Source: Sulfurovum sp. TSL1
GTDB taxonomy: Bacteria > Campylobacterota > Campylobacteria > Campylobacterales > Sulfurovaceae
DNA length: 64,000 bases
Reading direction: 5' to 3'
Assembly (NCBI RefSeq): GCF_019972135.1
Contig: NZ_BPFI01000002.1
Span: 1-64,000 of the forward strand
The position numbers and the translations under genes are program-made. Below the pieces are notes generated by a model, which was not told the origin of the DNA, did no database searches, and saw only the letters and a list, made by a program, of their open reading frames with translations. Positions 19,194-27,677 of this stretch are shown piece after piece; positions within the stretch are counted from its first letter, which is position 1; each line of letters begins with the position of its first letter.

Positions 19194-19775
19194 ATGTTGA
19201 TCAGAAAACTTTTTAAATTTGAAAATGCGCATATTGTACGAGATTGTACGACACAGCGCTGCAGCGAAAATATCCATGGACACTCTTATAAAATTGAAGT
19301 ACTTTTAGAGTCAAACTATCTGGATGATGGACAAATGGTGTATGATTTTGGACTGACCAAACGGGTTATCAAAGAGCTGATAGACTCGTTTGATCATGCG
19401 ATCACACTTTGGTCCAAAGATGATACAAAGTATGTAGAAGCGATGAAAACCTATAGCAACAGATGGGTGGAACTGCCTGTTTCTCCTTCGGCCGAACAGT
19501 TCTCCCGTGTGATCTACCTGATGGTGGAACGTGTTTTGGCATGTACAGATATGCAAAATGGGGAGAGAGAGGTCAAGCTTCACAGTATCATTGTACATGA
19601 GACCGAGACGGGATATGCACAAGGGTTCAAAGAAGATGCCCATAGTGAACTGATGGGAACGATCAAGCTTGAAGATATTGTATTCTCTCCTCAAGTACAA
19701 AGTGAATGGAGCGACAGTGCACTTTGGGAAAAACTGCTGAATCATATTCACATTAAAAACCCAAAAAAAGTATAG
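19194..19775 (+). CDS. queD: 6-carboxy-5,6,7,8-tetrahydropterin synthase QueD
   Basis: 193-aa member of the 6-pyruvoyl-tetrahydropterin synthase fold, making the substrate for QueE in the queuosine pathway. Zn ligands His13 (ENAHIV) and His28/His30 (HGHSY) are present, with catalytic Cys23 in RCSENIHGH and a later DHAI motif (DSFDHAITLW). At 193 residues it is longer than the compact ~120-aa QueD proteins, with an extended C-terminal half. TTGAGGAAGAAAG precedes the ATG. It sits 60 bases after queE. Confidence 0.88.
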   Translation: MLIRKLFKFENAHIVRDCTTQRCSENIHGHSYKIEVLLESNYLDDGQMVYDFGLTKRVIKELIDSFDHAITLWSKDDTKYVEAMKTYSNRWVELPVSPSAEQFSRVIYLMVERVLACTDMQNGEREVKLHSIIVHETETGYAQGFKEDAHSELMGTIKLEDIVFSPQVQSEWSDSALWEKLLNHIHIKNPKKV

Positions 19776-19790
19776 ATCCCTTTTTTTGGA

Positions 19791-19796
19791 TATAAT
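19791..19796 (+). promoter_or_regulatory. -10 box for cytochrome c lipoprotein gene
   Basis: TATAAT in GGATATAATAGT, 30 bases before the ATG at 19826, followed by the ribosome binding site GAAGGAAAGAAAT. Confidence 0.6.
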
Positions 19797-19825
19797 AGTA
19801 GCATAAACGAAAGAAGGAAAGAAAT

Positions 19826-20410
19826 ATGAAAAACAGTACATTACTTTCTCTTGTAGCAGCAGCGGTGTTGTTTACAGCATGTGGAGAAGAGACACAAAAA
19901 GTCGCAGCCGAAGTGAATACGACCAAAGTAGCTGAAGCCGTTCAAAAAGATACTCTCAATGCTGCAGAGGCAGCGAAGAGCAAAATAACCGAGACGGCAG
20001 AAGCAGCAAAAGTCGAAGCCGAAGAGATGGCGGATGCAGCAGCGGAAAAAGCGGCAGCAGCAAAAGCAGCAGCGGCATCCAAAGCAGCTGAGGCAGTGGA
20101 AGCCGTGAAGGAAAAAACAGCAGAGTTGACGGAATCTGAAGCAACGGCCATGACATCGGAAACACCAGAAGCCCCGGCAGCCTATGCAAAATGTACAGGG
20201 TGTCATGGTGCGAACGGTAAGACCAAAGCACTGGGTAAATCAGCGATCATAGCCGGTCAAGACAAAGAAACACTGATCACTTCACTCAAAGAGTACAAAG
20301 CCGGTACAAAAAATGTAGCGGGTATGGGTTCACTGATGAAGGGGCAGGTAGCAACGATGTCTGATGAAGAGATCGAAGCAGTAGCGGAGTATCTTTCACA
20401 AATCAAATAG
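19826..20410 (+). CDS. lipid-anchored c-type cytochrome with alanine-rich stalk
   Basis: 194-aa monoheme cytochrome c. The signal peptide ends in a lipobox-like FTAC (Cys19), so the mature protein is probably lipid-anchored. Residues ~25-115 form a long alanine/lysine/glutamate-rich segment predicted to be one extended helix or stalk. The C-terminal ~75 residues are a class I cytochrome (cytochrome c553-like) with CTGCH (123-127) and candidate methionine ligands around 167-171. It could shuttle electrons from the bc1 complex to a terminal oxidase across the periplasm. That partnership is inference from family and neighbourhood. Confidence 0.87.
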   Translation: MKNSTLLSLVAAAVLFTACGEETQKVAAEVNTTKVAEAVQKDTLNAAEAAKSKITETAEAAKVEAEEMADAAAEKAAAAKAAAASKAAEAVEAVKEKTAELTESEATAMTSETPEAPAAYAKCTGCHGANGKTKALGKSAIIAGQDKETLITSLKEYKAGTKNVAGMGSLMKGQVATMSDEEIEAVAEYLSQIK

Positions 20411-20415
20411 CTTAT

Positions 20416-20436
20416 AGAGGGTAAGGCCCCTCTTTT
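20416..20436 (+). terminator. terminator between cytochrome c gene and moeA
   Basis: AGAGGG-TAAGGC-CCCTCT followed by TTTT. A 6-bp stem six bases after the cytochrome stop; it lies between convergent genes. Confidence 0.7.
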
Positions 20437-20440
20437 GCTA

Positions 20441-21658
20441 TTAACGCGTAAAGAGATCTTCCTTTTGCGAAGCGGTCAATTCCCAATTGATCGGTAGTAT
20501 CTTCACTATTCTGCCTTTTTCAAGCAGCGAGATCTCCGGTGTGGTGATGAGCATGGCATTGGCCTGCTCCAAAGGTGAGATCATTCCGGGAAGCTGTTTT
20601 GAGAACGGCATAAATGTCTCTCCGTCAAAGATACCTAAACGTACGGTATGTTTCCCTGATCTTAGTGTGAAATCCTCTTTTATCTGTGTGGATATCGTAT
20701 GGTGATAATGGGCCTTCATACCGGACATTTTACGTATGGCAGCACGTACAAACATCTCATAGTTCACCATCGATGCAAGCGGGTTCCCGGGCAGGTTGAT
20801 CACAACGGTCTCTCCTATGGTCCCAAACGCAGTTGGTTTGCCCGGTTTGATATCTACTTTGTCAAAGTGCAGTGTCATACCCAGGTTTGTAAAAGCCTCT
20901 TTGGTGAAGTCTCTGTCTCCCATACTGATACCGCCGGATGTGATGATGATATCCGCGTTCAACGCAGATCTGATAGCAGCGGTCAAAGACTCCAAAGTAT
21001 CACCGGAACTTCCTATGTATTGTACTTCACATCCCAGTTCTTCGGCGCGTGCCAGGAACATAGGGGTATTCGAGTTGTAGAGCTGGTGCGGGGCTATTTT
21101 TTCGTAGTGCGGACGCAGTTCATCCCCGGTACCGAACACAGCCACTTTGATCTTGCGTGTCACCCGCAGATGGGTCACTCCCTGGCTGGCAAGCAGTGCG
21201 ATGCTGTATGCCGTGACCTTCTCTCCTTTGTGCAGGTAGACGGTTCCGCTCTTGATATCTTCACCCGCACGTCTGATATGCGCGTCTTTTTTGATCTCTT
21301 CGGGTAGGGTGACCTGTGTGCCGTTGACCGTGGTATGCTCAACGGGAATGATGGCTTCACACCCCTTTGGAATCGGTGCACCGGTCATGATCTTGATGGC
21401 CTTTGCAGCCTGAAGCGTCATTTGAGGATCATCTCCGGCATAGATCACATCTGTACACTCCACGGTACTGTTCGCATCGGCACATTTCACGGCATAGCCA
21501 TCCATGGCAGAGTTGTCAAAACGCGGGAGATCGAATGCAGCGATGGAGTCTTCACTCATTACACGTCCCAATGCCATCTCTATAGGTATGACCTCAGAGT
21601 TTACCACAGGGGTATTTTTATCAATAATATCAAGTGCTTGGGTGATGGAAACCGGCAT
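20441..21658 (-). CDS. moeA: molybdopterin molybdenumtransferase MoeA
   Basis: 405-aa MoeA, inserting molybdate into adenylylated molybdopterin. The N-terminal signature LPRFDNSAMDGYAVK is present, as is GAPIPKGCEAIIPVE. The MPT-binding region contains the TSGGISMGDRDF motif, followed by KPGKPTAFG and the NLPGNPLAS loop. AAAGGTCCAGC precedes the ATG. It serves molybdoenzymes such as the formate dehydrogenase at 31.4 kb. Convergent with the cytochrome gene. Confidence 0.95.
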   Translation of the reverse strand: MPVSITQALDIIDKNTPVVNSEVIPIEMALGRVMSEDSIAAFDLPRFDNSAMDGYAVKCADANSTVECTDVIYAGDDPQMTLQAAKAIKIMTGAPIPKGCEAIIPVEHTTVNGTQVTLPEEIKKDAHIRRAGEDIKSGTVYLHKGEKVTAYSIALLASQGVTHLRVTRKIKVAVFGTGDELRPHYEKIAPHQLYNSNTPMFLARAEELGCEVQYIGSSGDTLESLTAAIRSALNADIIITSGGISMGDRDFTKEAFTNLGMTLHFDKVDIKPGKPTAFGTIGETVVINLPGNPLASMVNYEMFVRAAIRKMSGMKAHYHHTISTQIKEDFTLRSGKHTVRLGIFDGETFMPFSKQLPGMISPLEQANAMLITTPEISLLEKGRIVKILPINWELTASQKEDLFTR

Positions 21659-21686
21659 GCTGGACCTTTAAAATTAAGTTAGGTTG

Positions 21687-21709
21687 ATTATAACTAAATA
21701 GGGTATAAT
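21687..21709. promoter_or_regulatory. divergent -10 boxes for moeA (-) and 21746 gene (+)
   Basis: Minus-strand TATAAT at 21687-21692 (context GTTATAATC) and plus-strand TATAAT at 21704-21709 (GGGTATAATCC), 29 and 37 bases from the respective start codons. Confidence 0.5.
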
Positions 21710-21745
21710 CCACTTTTAAACAAATCAAAATTACAGGAAATTCGT

Positions 21746-22171
21746 ATGGTAGAAGAGATGTTAGCCGCACACAGTATTTTAGTGAAAGTCTTTTTGGGCT
21801 TTTTGGTTGGAGGGTTATTGATCCCGATAGTGACAGCAAAAAACCCATTGGGATTTAAAAAAGCAAGTTTCATCTATACGATGATCTTTCAGGCACTGGC
21901 TACTATGATCGCATTTTCGGGTATCGTAGCTGTGTTTACAGGTGATCTGGGCTGGTCGGTAACGACGATCATCATGGTCGTGGTCTGGGCGGTATTGATG
22001 TATATCGAGATCAAGAAGTATAAGCTGATCAAAATAGCCAATCTAGACAATGTGGAGGCGCACAAGTTGCTCAAAGGTGCATTTTTGAAAATATCTTTCG
22101 TGCAGATCCTGCTGGTGGCTGTGATGATCGTACTGATGGTCCTTAAAGCCAAAGGTATCATAGCACTGTAA
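21746..22171 (+). CDS. conserved-type integral membrane protein, function unknown
   Basis: 141-aa protein with four hydrophobic helices (about 12-30, 42-64, 70-86 and 113-138), and a short cytoplasmic loop between the third and fourth (KKYKLIKIANLDNVEAHKLL). No catalytic motif, heme motif or known domain is recognised. Ribosome binding site ACAGGAAATTCGT. The rsmE start lies two bases after its stop, so the two are co-transcribed. Real gene by length, codon pattern and its own promoter. Confidence 0.75.
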   Translation: MVEEMLAAHSILVKVFLGFLVGGLLIPIVTAKNPLGFKKASFIYTMIFQALATMIAFSGIVAVFTGDLGWSVTTIIMVVVWAVLMYIEIKKYKLIKIANLDNVEAHKLLKGAFLKISFVQILLVAVMIVLMVLKAKGIIAL

Positions 22172-22173
22172 GC

Positions 22174-22842
22174 ATGTTGTATCTTTATCAGAAAGAGGCA
22201 GGGCAGCCTCAGCTTACCCTGCTTGGAGACGAGCATCGTTACATTTTCAAAGTACGCAGACATAAGGTAGAGGATACTTTGTATCTTCGTAACCTTGAAG
22301 ATGGACTCCTTCATCGCTATCTGATCACCTACATGGATAAACACTCCGTCAACCTTGAACTGCAAGAGAGTCAAACACTTGAGATCAAAGCACAAGTACC
22401 GTTGCATATTGGTTGGTGTGTGATCGACCCTAAAAATATAGAAAAGGTCCTTCCCTCTTTGAATGAAATGGGTGTAGAGAAGATCACGTTTATCTACTGT
22501 GCCCGTTCACAAAAAAGTTTCAAACCGGATTTCAAACGATGGGAAAAGATCCTTTTAAACTCTTCTCAGCAGTCCGGACGCAGTGTGATGATGCAGTTGC
22601 ATGCAGCCGAAAGCCTTGAAGCGTTTATCGCTGAAAATCCCCAAAGTTATCTTCTGAACTTTTCAGAAAATACACTCTCATCAGAACTCAGTATCGATAC
22701 GATCGTGGTCGGATGCGAAGGGGGAGTGACGGAGGATGAAGTAGCGCTTTTTGCACCGGAGAGAATGATCGGGTTTGATACGCCTTTGGTACTCAAAAGT
22801 GAGAGTGCTGTGTGTGCGGTCGCTGCAAAAATACTCCTCTAA
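22174..22842 (+). CDS. rsmE: 16S rRNA (uracil(1498)-N(3))-methyltransferase RsmE
   Basis: 222-aa SPOUT-class methyltransferase that methylates U1498 in 16S rRNA. The N-terminal PUA-like part contains DEHRYIFKVRRHKVEDTLYL, typical of RsmE. The C-terminal knot region holds IVVGCEGGVTEDEVALF followed by PLVLKSESAV, corresponding to the family's GPEGG and L-x-LR-E-TA motifs with the divergence usual in Campylobacterota. The conserved CARSQKSFKPDFKRWEKI segment (compare ER-KRW) is also visible. Starts two bases after the upstream membrane-protein gene. Confidence 0.88.
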   Translation: MLYLYQKEAGQPQLTLLGDEHRYIFKVRRHKVEDTLYLRNLEDGLLHRYLITYMDKHSVNLELQESQTLEIKAQVPLHIGWCVIDPKNIEKVLPSLNEMGVEKITFIYCARSQKSFKPDFKRWEKILLNSSQQSGRSVMMQLHAAESLEAFIAENPQSYLLNFSENTLSSELSIDTIVVGCEGGVTEDEVALFAPERMIGFDTPLVLKSESAVCAVAAKILL

Positions 22843-23005
22843 ATACAGCAGTGGTATGCTTCATTTTGTTGTGAGACTAAGGTAAACATAAACAATGCAT
22901 AGTAAAATCCAGATAATATTTACAGTTTCAAGCGAAGTGCTTTACTGAACCTTAACAAGAGTTTCAAGGCATGCTTGAACATCTACAGAGACAAAAGGAA
23001 ATTTA

Positions 23006-23749
23006 TTGAACCTACAAAGTTTTTTATGGGAATATGGGGCAAAAGTCCCCGGATATGATGTTCGAGTCATCAATGAAAGAGAGGCAAGGGCTGCAGCAGG
23101 GATCCTTGGAACGCTGGGGATGATCGTTATATTTGTCGGTATAGGATTTAACCACACTATGGTAGCAAGGGTCTATCTGGCATTCTTATTTGTTGATTTC
23201 ACGGCGAGGATCATAAGCCCCAACTACTCTCCCTCGTTACTTTTGGGAAAACTGGTGGTACAAAACCAAAAACCGGAGTATGTAGGCGGATTGCAAAAAC
23301 GCTTTGCATGGACACTGGGCTGGCTGATATCCCTTCCTATGATGTGGTGGTTCGTGATACACTGGGATATCAATTTTTACAAAGTGTTGATCTGTGTGCT
23401 TTGCCTGCTGCTTACATTTCTGGAAAGTGCGTTTGGAATCTGTGTAGGGTGTAAGCTATACAAGATCATGACCAAAATAGATCCGGCACACTGTCCCGGA
23501 GGTGTCTGTGAAATACGTAAAAAAGAGCCTATACAAATGTTCAGTCCGATACAAAAAGTGATCACTGCTTTAACCGTGATCGGACTGGTTGTGGGAACCT
23601 ATTTCTTTTTGGCGTATACAAAACCTACCACATTCTTCGGTGAATTTCTCCATGAAGCGGTTTTAACAGATTCGCAACTTCAAAAAGAGAAAGATGCTGA
23701 GTTTCAAAGAGAGATGGAAAAAGAGTTTGGGGATGATGAAGAGTGGTAG
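23006..23749 (+). CDS. DUF4395-family membrane protein
   Basis: 247-aa protein starting at TTG, supported by AAAGGAAATTTA immediately upstream. Several membrane helices are visible (about 28-45, 50-70, 100-125, 128-145 and 185-205). The ESAFGICVGCKLY segment with paired cysteines and the PAHCPGGVCE loop are typical of DUF4395 proteins. Members sometimes occur beside thiosulfate or thioredoxin-type redox genes, but their function is not established. The C-terminus is strongly charged (KEKDAEFQREMEKEFGDDEEW). Confidence 0.78.
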   Translation: MNLQSFLWEYGAKVPGYDVRVINEREARAAAGILGTLGMIVIFVGIGFNHTMVARVYLAFLFVDFTARIISPNYSPSLLLGKLVVQNQKPEYVGGLQKRFAWTLGWLISLPMMWWFVIHWDINFYKVLICVLCLLLTFLESAFGICVGCKLYKIMTKIDPAHCPGGVCEIRKKEPIQMFSPIQKVITALTVIGLVVGTYFFLAYTKPTTFFGEFLHEAVLTDSQLQKEKDAEFQREMEKEFGDDEEW

Positions 23750-23800
23750 GGGGTTGGCTCACACCTATTACTATTTTATAATTTTTTAAAACTATTTGGA

Positions 23801-23925
23801 TATAATCACGCCCTATATTGTCTCGCCTTAGAGCGTTGCAATGCCCCTTTTCATAAAAAAAGGAAGAGTCATTGGCTAGAGCAGGTTAGTTGCCTGACAC
23901 ACAAAAAAAACTAAAAGGTTAGAAA
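23801..23925 (+). promoter_or_regulatory. rpmE promoter and structured 5' leader
   Basis: TATAAT at 23801-23806 (GGATATAATCACG) gives a leader of about 110 nt before rpmE. It contains a CCTTTT/AAAAGG-type hairpin around 23846-23865 and a short CAGG/CCTG stem near 23883-23897. Regulation of L31 by its leader is plausible but not shown. Confidence 0.45.
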
Positions 23926-24126
23926 ATGAGAAAAGAAATTCACCCAGATTACGTTGAGTGTAAAGTGACATGTGCGTGTGGTAACACGTTTCAGACTAAA
24001 ACAAATAAAGAAGCGTTAAGTATTGATATTTGTAATGAATGTCACCCGTTCTTCACAGGTTCTGAAAAGATTCTTGATGCTGCAGGTAGAGTAGAGAAGT
24101 TCAAGAACAAATATAAATTAAGTTAA
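23926..24126 (+). CDS. rpmE: 50S ribosomal protein L31
   Basis: 66-aa L31 of the zinc-binding (C+) type: Cys16 and Cys18 in CACGN and Cys36/Cys39 in [10 protein letters not shown] form the expected zinc site. The N-terminal MRKEIHPDY and central HPFFTGSEK are hallmarks. It is expressed from its own promoter and followed by a strong hairpin. The zinc-dependent form may respond to zinc supply in species that also have a C- paralogue; none is in this window. Confidence 0.97.
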   Translation: MRKEIHPDYVECKVTCACGNTFQTKTNKEALSIDICNECHPFFTGSEKILDAAGRVEKFKNKYKLS

Positions 24127-24135
24127 TCTTGATGA

Positions 24136-24158
24136 CATAGAGAGTCTTGCTCTCTATG
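24136..24158 (+). terminator. hairpin after rpmE
   Basis: CATAGAGAG-TCTTG-CTCTCTATG, a perfect 9-bp stem with 5-nt loop ten bases after the rpmE stop. No long T-tract follows, so it may act as a terminator or as a 3' stabiliser. Confidence 0.65.
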
Positions 24159-24229
24159 CTTGCAGTCATGCTGCGTCCGCTTTCTCTTTAAGCAGGCACT
24201 TATTCTCTTCACACATTAAAGTATTTACT

Positions 24230-25045
24230 ATGTTAACATTTATCCCCACACCCATTGGAAATCCACAAGATATTACGATAAGAGCGATGAAGCTTTTTGA
24301 AAAAGCAGAACTCTTTTTATGTGAAGATACACGTCAGACCAAACGGCTTTTGCGTTTACTCGAAGAGCGGTTTGATATGGTGTACCCTGATGCATCGTTC
24401 TATTCTTTTAATGAGCACAATGGCAAAGCGAGACTTGAGGAGTTTGGCAGCATATTAGGGGAAAAAGAAGTGGTGTATGTCAGTGATGCGGGCATGCCGA
24501 TCATCTCTGATCCCGGACAGATCCTTGTCGCCTATGCACAGGAACACCACATACCCTACGATGTGCTTCCGGGGGCATCTGCAGTGACCACCGCCTATGC
24601 AGCAAGCGGTTTTGAAGAAGGGAAATTTCTATTTTATGCATTTTTGCCACACAAAGGCAAAGAGAGAAGTGCCGCTTTAAGCGAAGCCATGAGCAATGGC
24701 TACAACACCGTACTCTATGAAGCGCCTCATCGTCTGGAAAAGCTTTTAAATGAGATCGTGACACTGGATGAGGATAGAGAACTTTTTCTGGCAAAAGAGA
24801 TCAGTAAAAAGTATCAAAGATACTATCGGGGTACCGCCCGATCGCTCAATGAAGAATTCAAAGAGCTGACCATACGCGGCGAATGGGTAGTGATCATCAA
24901 AGCCCAAAAAAGTACAGAAAAAAGCCTTAGCTTTACCGAGGTGCTGAGTTTGGACCTCCCGCCTAAACCTAAAGCGAAACTTTTGGCGCAGCTTAGTGAT
25001 AAAAGTGTCAAAGAGTGGTATAGTGAACTCACACATGCTACTTAA
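24230..25045 (+). CDS. rsmI: 16S rRNA (cytidine(1402)-2'-O)-methyltransferase RsmI
   Basis: 271-aa tetrapyrrole-methylase-fold enzyme methylating the ribose of C1402 in the ribosomal decoding centre. Family motifs run in order: TPIGNPQDITIRAMK at the N-terminus, CEDTRQTKRLL, YVSDAGMPIISDPG, VLPGASAVTTAYAASG and EAPHRLEKLL. C-terminally, ELFLAKEISKKYQRYYRGT matches the usual VARELTK-E region. Full length. It stands alone, with rlmB following after a 67-base gap. Confidence 0.95.
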   Translation: MLTFIPTPIGNPQDITIRAMKLFEKAELFLCEDTRQTKRLLRLLEERFDMVYPDASFYSFNEHNGKARLEEFGSILGEKEVVYVSDAGMPIISDPGQILVAYAQEHHIPYDVLPGASAVTTAYAASGFEEGKFLFYAFLPHKGKERSAALSEAMSNGYNTVLYEAPHRLEKLLNEIVTLDEDRELFLAKEISKKYQRYYRGTARSLNEEFKELTIRGEWVVIIKAQKSTEKSLSFTEVLSLDLPPKPKAKLLAQLSDKSVKEWYSELTHAT

Positions 25046-25112
25046 CACTGTAAAAGCAAAAAAAAGGTAAAATCACTCAATTAGTGACTATGACAAAAAG
25101 GTTATCATCTTT

Positions 25113-25799
25113 ATGATTATATATGGAAAACAAGTCTGTATGCATGCCCTGGAGCAGCATTCAGAGAAAATAAAAACTGTCTATGTTGCTAAGAAAGGGA
25201 TACTCCCCAAAGAGCTGTTCCATCAATACCATGATAAGATCAAGTTCTTAGAAGAGAAATGGGCCCAATCTATGAGCAAGGGCGGAAATCACCAGGGCAT
25301 ACTTGTGGAGATGGCCGAGTTTGAACAAAGTGCTCTGACCGAGATCAAAAAAAATGATTTCATTGTCGTACTGGACGGTTTAACCGATGTGGGGAACATA
25401 GGGGCCATCGTACGATCGGCCTATGCACTCGGTGCGGATGCTGTGATCGCGGCAGGGGTCAAGCAGCTTAATTTTGCTGCCATAGCACGTACAAGTTCCG
25501 GGGCCATGCTGGATATGCCTTTTATGATCGCAGCGAACATCTTGGATACATTTAATGAACTTCAGCAACTTGGCTTTACCTTCTATGGTGCCTCGATGGA
25601 TGGAGAAAATGTGCAGGAGTCGACCTTTGATACCAAACGTGTGCTTGTGTTGGGAAGTGAAGGCAGGGGACTTTCCAAAAAGGTCATCGCCAAACTGGAC
25701 CACAGGGTATCGATAGAGATGAAGCATGCATTTGACTCATTGAATGTGAGCGCAGCTGCAGCGATTTTAATACATAGGATGGGTTATGCAATTAAATGA
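25113..25799 (+). CDS. rlmB: SpoU/TrmH-family RNA 2'-O-methyltransferase, RlmB-like
   Basis: 228-aa SPOUT methyltransferase, likely 23S rRNA G2251 2'-O-methyltransferase. The N-terminal substrate-binding part begins MIIYGKQVCMHALEQ. The knotted catalytic domain shows motif 1 DGLTDVGNIGAIVRSAYALGA, motif 2 VLVLGSEGRGLSKKV and motif 3 DSLNVSAAAAILIHRM, all intact. Its last 14 bases overlap the RodZ-like gene. Whether the target is 23S rRNA or a tRNA cannot be read directly. Confidence 0.88.
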   Translation: MIIYGKQVCMHALEQHSEKIKTVYVAKKGILPKELFHQYHDKIKFLEEKWAQSMSKGGNHQGILVEMAEFEQSALTEIKKNDFIVVLDGLTDVGNIGAIVRSAYALGADAVIAAGVKQLNFAAIARTSSGAMLDMPFMIAANILDTFNELQQLGFTFYGASMDGENVQESTFDTKRVLVLGSEGRGLSKKVIAKLDHRVSIEMKHAFDSLNVSAAAAILIHRMGYAIK

Positions 25800-26388
25800 G
25801 ATACTTGAAGAAAACACGATAAAAGGTATCAGTCAAAAGACAAAGATATCTGAAGATAATCTTGAAAATCTTTTGGCCGCAAATTTTGATGCGATCAAAA
25901 AGATCAAAGCTTTGGGTTTTATCTCTATTCTGGAGCGAGAGTATGATGCAGACCTCAGTCAATTAAAAGAAGAGGCATTGGCGTATTATTCACAGGGGAA
26001 AGAGGACCATGGCTTTACGGTAGTTCAGCCTATGGAGGAAGAGAAAAGAGGAAAGTCAAAGTTGTTTTTATTGCTTGTTCTGGCTCTTTTGGCGTATGCT
26101 TCCTGGTATTTTTTTACTCAGTTCGATAAAAAACATTTGAGCGGACTGATCTCTTTTATCGATGAGCAAAAGATGGAAAATGCCGTCACAGAGAATGAAG
26201 GGCACAAACAAGAGATCAGCATAGAAGAGCTGAGTATTGCAAATGTAGTTGTCACCGATACAAATACAAATAGTGCAGTAGAGGAAAAAGTAGTAGTAGA
26301 AGAAGCTGTGCCTCAAGAGAGTATAGAGAGTAGTAAAGCAGTGGTGAAAGAGATAAATGTTTCTGCTGAACCTGTAAGCCAATTTTAG
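25786..26388 (+). CDS. RodZ-like single-pass membrane protein with N-terminal helix-turn-helix-type domain
   Basis: 200-aa protein. Residues 10-70 resemble the RodZ/HTH_25 domain: ISQKTKISEDNLENLLAANF, then KALGFISILEREYDADLSQL, matching the TKI...L..L...DFDAL...GF...Y...L pattern. A single membrane helix follows (about 87-106, LFLLLVLALLAYASWYF), and then a low-complexity acidic periplasmic tail rich in Val, Glu and Ser. The same topology in RodZ links MreB to cell-shape control. The assignment rests on pattern and topology only. Overlaps rlmB by 14 bases. Confidence 0.6.
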   Translation: MQLNEILEENTIKGISQKTKISEDNLENLLAANFDAIKKIKALGFISILEREYDADLSQLKEEALAYYSQGKEDHGFTVVQPMEEEKRGKSKLFLLLVLALLAYASWYFFTQFDKKHLSGLISFIDEQKMENAVTENEGHKQEISIEELSIANVVVTDTNTNSAVEEKVVVEEAVPQESIESSKAVVKEINVSAEPVSQF

Positions 26389-26444
26389 TCCTGTCTGGAT
26401 GGGACCAATGATAAAAATGAAAAAAAATGTAAAGTGAGTAAAGC

Positions 26445-27677
26445 ATGTTTGATGAAATTCAATTTGAGAAAATAAACCGGTTGCCAAAGTATCTTTTTGC
26501 AGAGATCAATGAGATTAAAATGGATTTGAGAAGAAAAGGGGTGGATATCATAGATTTTTCTATGGGGAATCCTGACGCTTCTACACCGCAACCTATCATC
26601 GATAAACTATGTGAAACTGCACAAAAACCCAAAACACACGGGTACAGTGCAAGTAAAGGGATCTATAAACTTCGTTTGGCAATGAGTAAGTGGTATAAGC
26701 GCAAGTATAATGCAGATCTCGATCCGGACACGGAGATCGTTGCGACCATGGGGAGTAAAGAGGGGTATGTGCACCTTGTTCAGGCGATTTCCAATCCCGG
26801 TGATGTTGCAATCGTTCCGGACCCTACCTATCCTATTCACTCTCAGGCATTTATTTTGGCTGGAGCCAATGTTGAGAAGATGCAGCTTATTTTTGATGAA
26901 GAGACATTTGAGGTTGATGAAGACAGATTTCTGGCTGATGTAGAAGAGTCGCTGGACAATTCTGTCCCTCAGGCAAAATTTTTAGTGGTAAACTTTCCAC
27001 ACAACCCGACCACAGCGACAGTGACACCACAGTTTTATGAGAGACTGGTAGCTCTGGCTAAAAGAAAACGTTTTTATATTATCTCTGATATCGCATATGC
27101 GGATATCACATTTGACGGATACACGACACCATCTATCATGAGCGTGGAAGGTGCAAAAGATGTGGCTGTTGAGTCGTATACCCTTTCAAAGTCTTATAAC
27201 ATGGCAGGCTGGAGAGTAGGTTTCATCGTAGGAAATAAAAAACTTATCGGTGCGCTACAGAGTATCAAGTCATGGTTGGATTATGGGATGTTCACCCCGA
27301 TCCAGGTGGCTGCGACCGTAGCGCTCGATGAACATGGGTATATACCCGATGAGCAGATCATTCCTCGTTATGAAAAAAGACGTGACGTGATGATCGAAGC
27401 ATTTACCAATGCAGGATGGCCATTGGCAACACCAAGTGCTTCTATGTTCATCTGGGGCAAAATACCTGAGATAGCAAGAGATATGGGTTCTTTGGAATTC
27501 TCAAAACAGCTTCTTCTTCATGCAGGGGTTGCTGTAAGTCCCGGTATAGGATTTGGTAAATACGGGGATGAGTATGTACGTATCGCACTGATAGAAAATG
27601 AGAACCGTATCCGTCAAGCTGCACGAAATATCAAGAAGTTCCTAAAAGAGCTGGAAGAGGCGAAAAAGAATGGTTAA
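26445..27677 (+). CDS. class I/II aminotransferase, AlaC/LL-DAP-aminotransferase-like
   Basis: 410-aa PLP-dependent fold-type I aminotransferase. The PLP lysine is in SYTLSKSYNMAGWRVGF, and other family landmarks are FSMGNPDASTPQPI, the GYSASKGIYKLR region, NFPHNPTTATV (PLP-contact Asn) and the C-terminal VRIALIENENRIRQA arginine for substrate carboxylate. Sequence flavour is that of AlaC-type alanine/glutamate-pyruvate transaminases, which are often annotated as LL-diaminopimelate aminotransferases. It overlaps hom by 8 bases, suggesting a role in amino-acid synthesis. Substrate uncertain. Confidence 0.87.
   Translation: MFDEIQFEKINRLPKYLFAEINEIKMDLRRKGVDIIDFSMGNPDASTPQPIIDKLCETAQKPKTHGYSASKGIYKLRLAMSKWYKRKYNADLDPDTEIVATMGSKEGYVHLVQAISNPGDVAIVPDPTYPIHSQAFILAGANVEKMQLIFDEETFEVDEDRFLADVEESLDNSVPQAKFLVVNFPHNPTTATVTPQFYERLVALAKRKRFYIISDIAYADITFDGYTTPSIMSVEGAKDVAVESYTLSKSYNMAGWRVGFIVGNKKLIGALQSIKSWLDYGMFTPIQVAATVALDEHGYIPDEQIIPRYEKRRDVMIEAFTNAGWPLATPSASMFIWGKIPEIARDMGSLEFSKQLLLHAGVAVSPGIGFGKYGDEYVRIALIENENRIRQAARNIKKFLKELEEAKKNG

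Noticed and set aside
20699-21307. 202-aa open frame opposite moeA
   Set aside because: Shadow of moeA; no protein motifs and no plausible initiation site.
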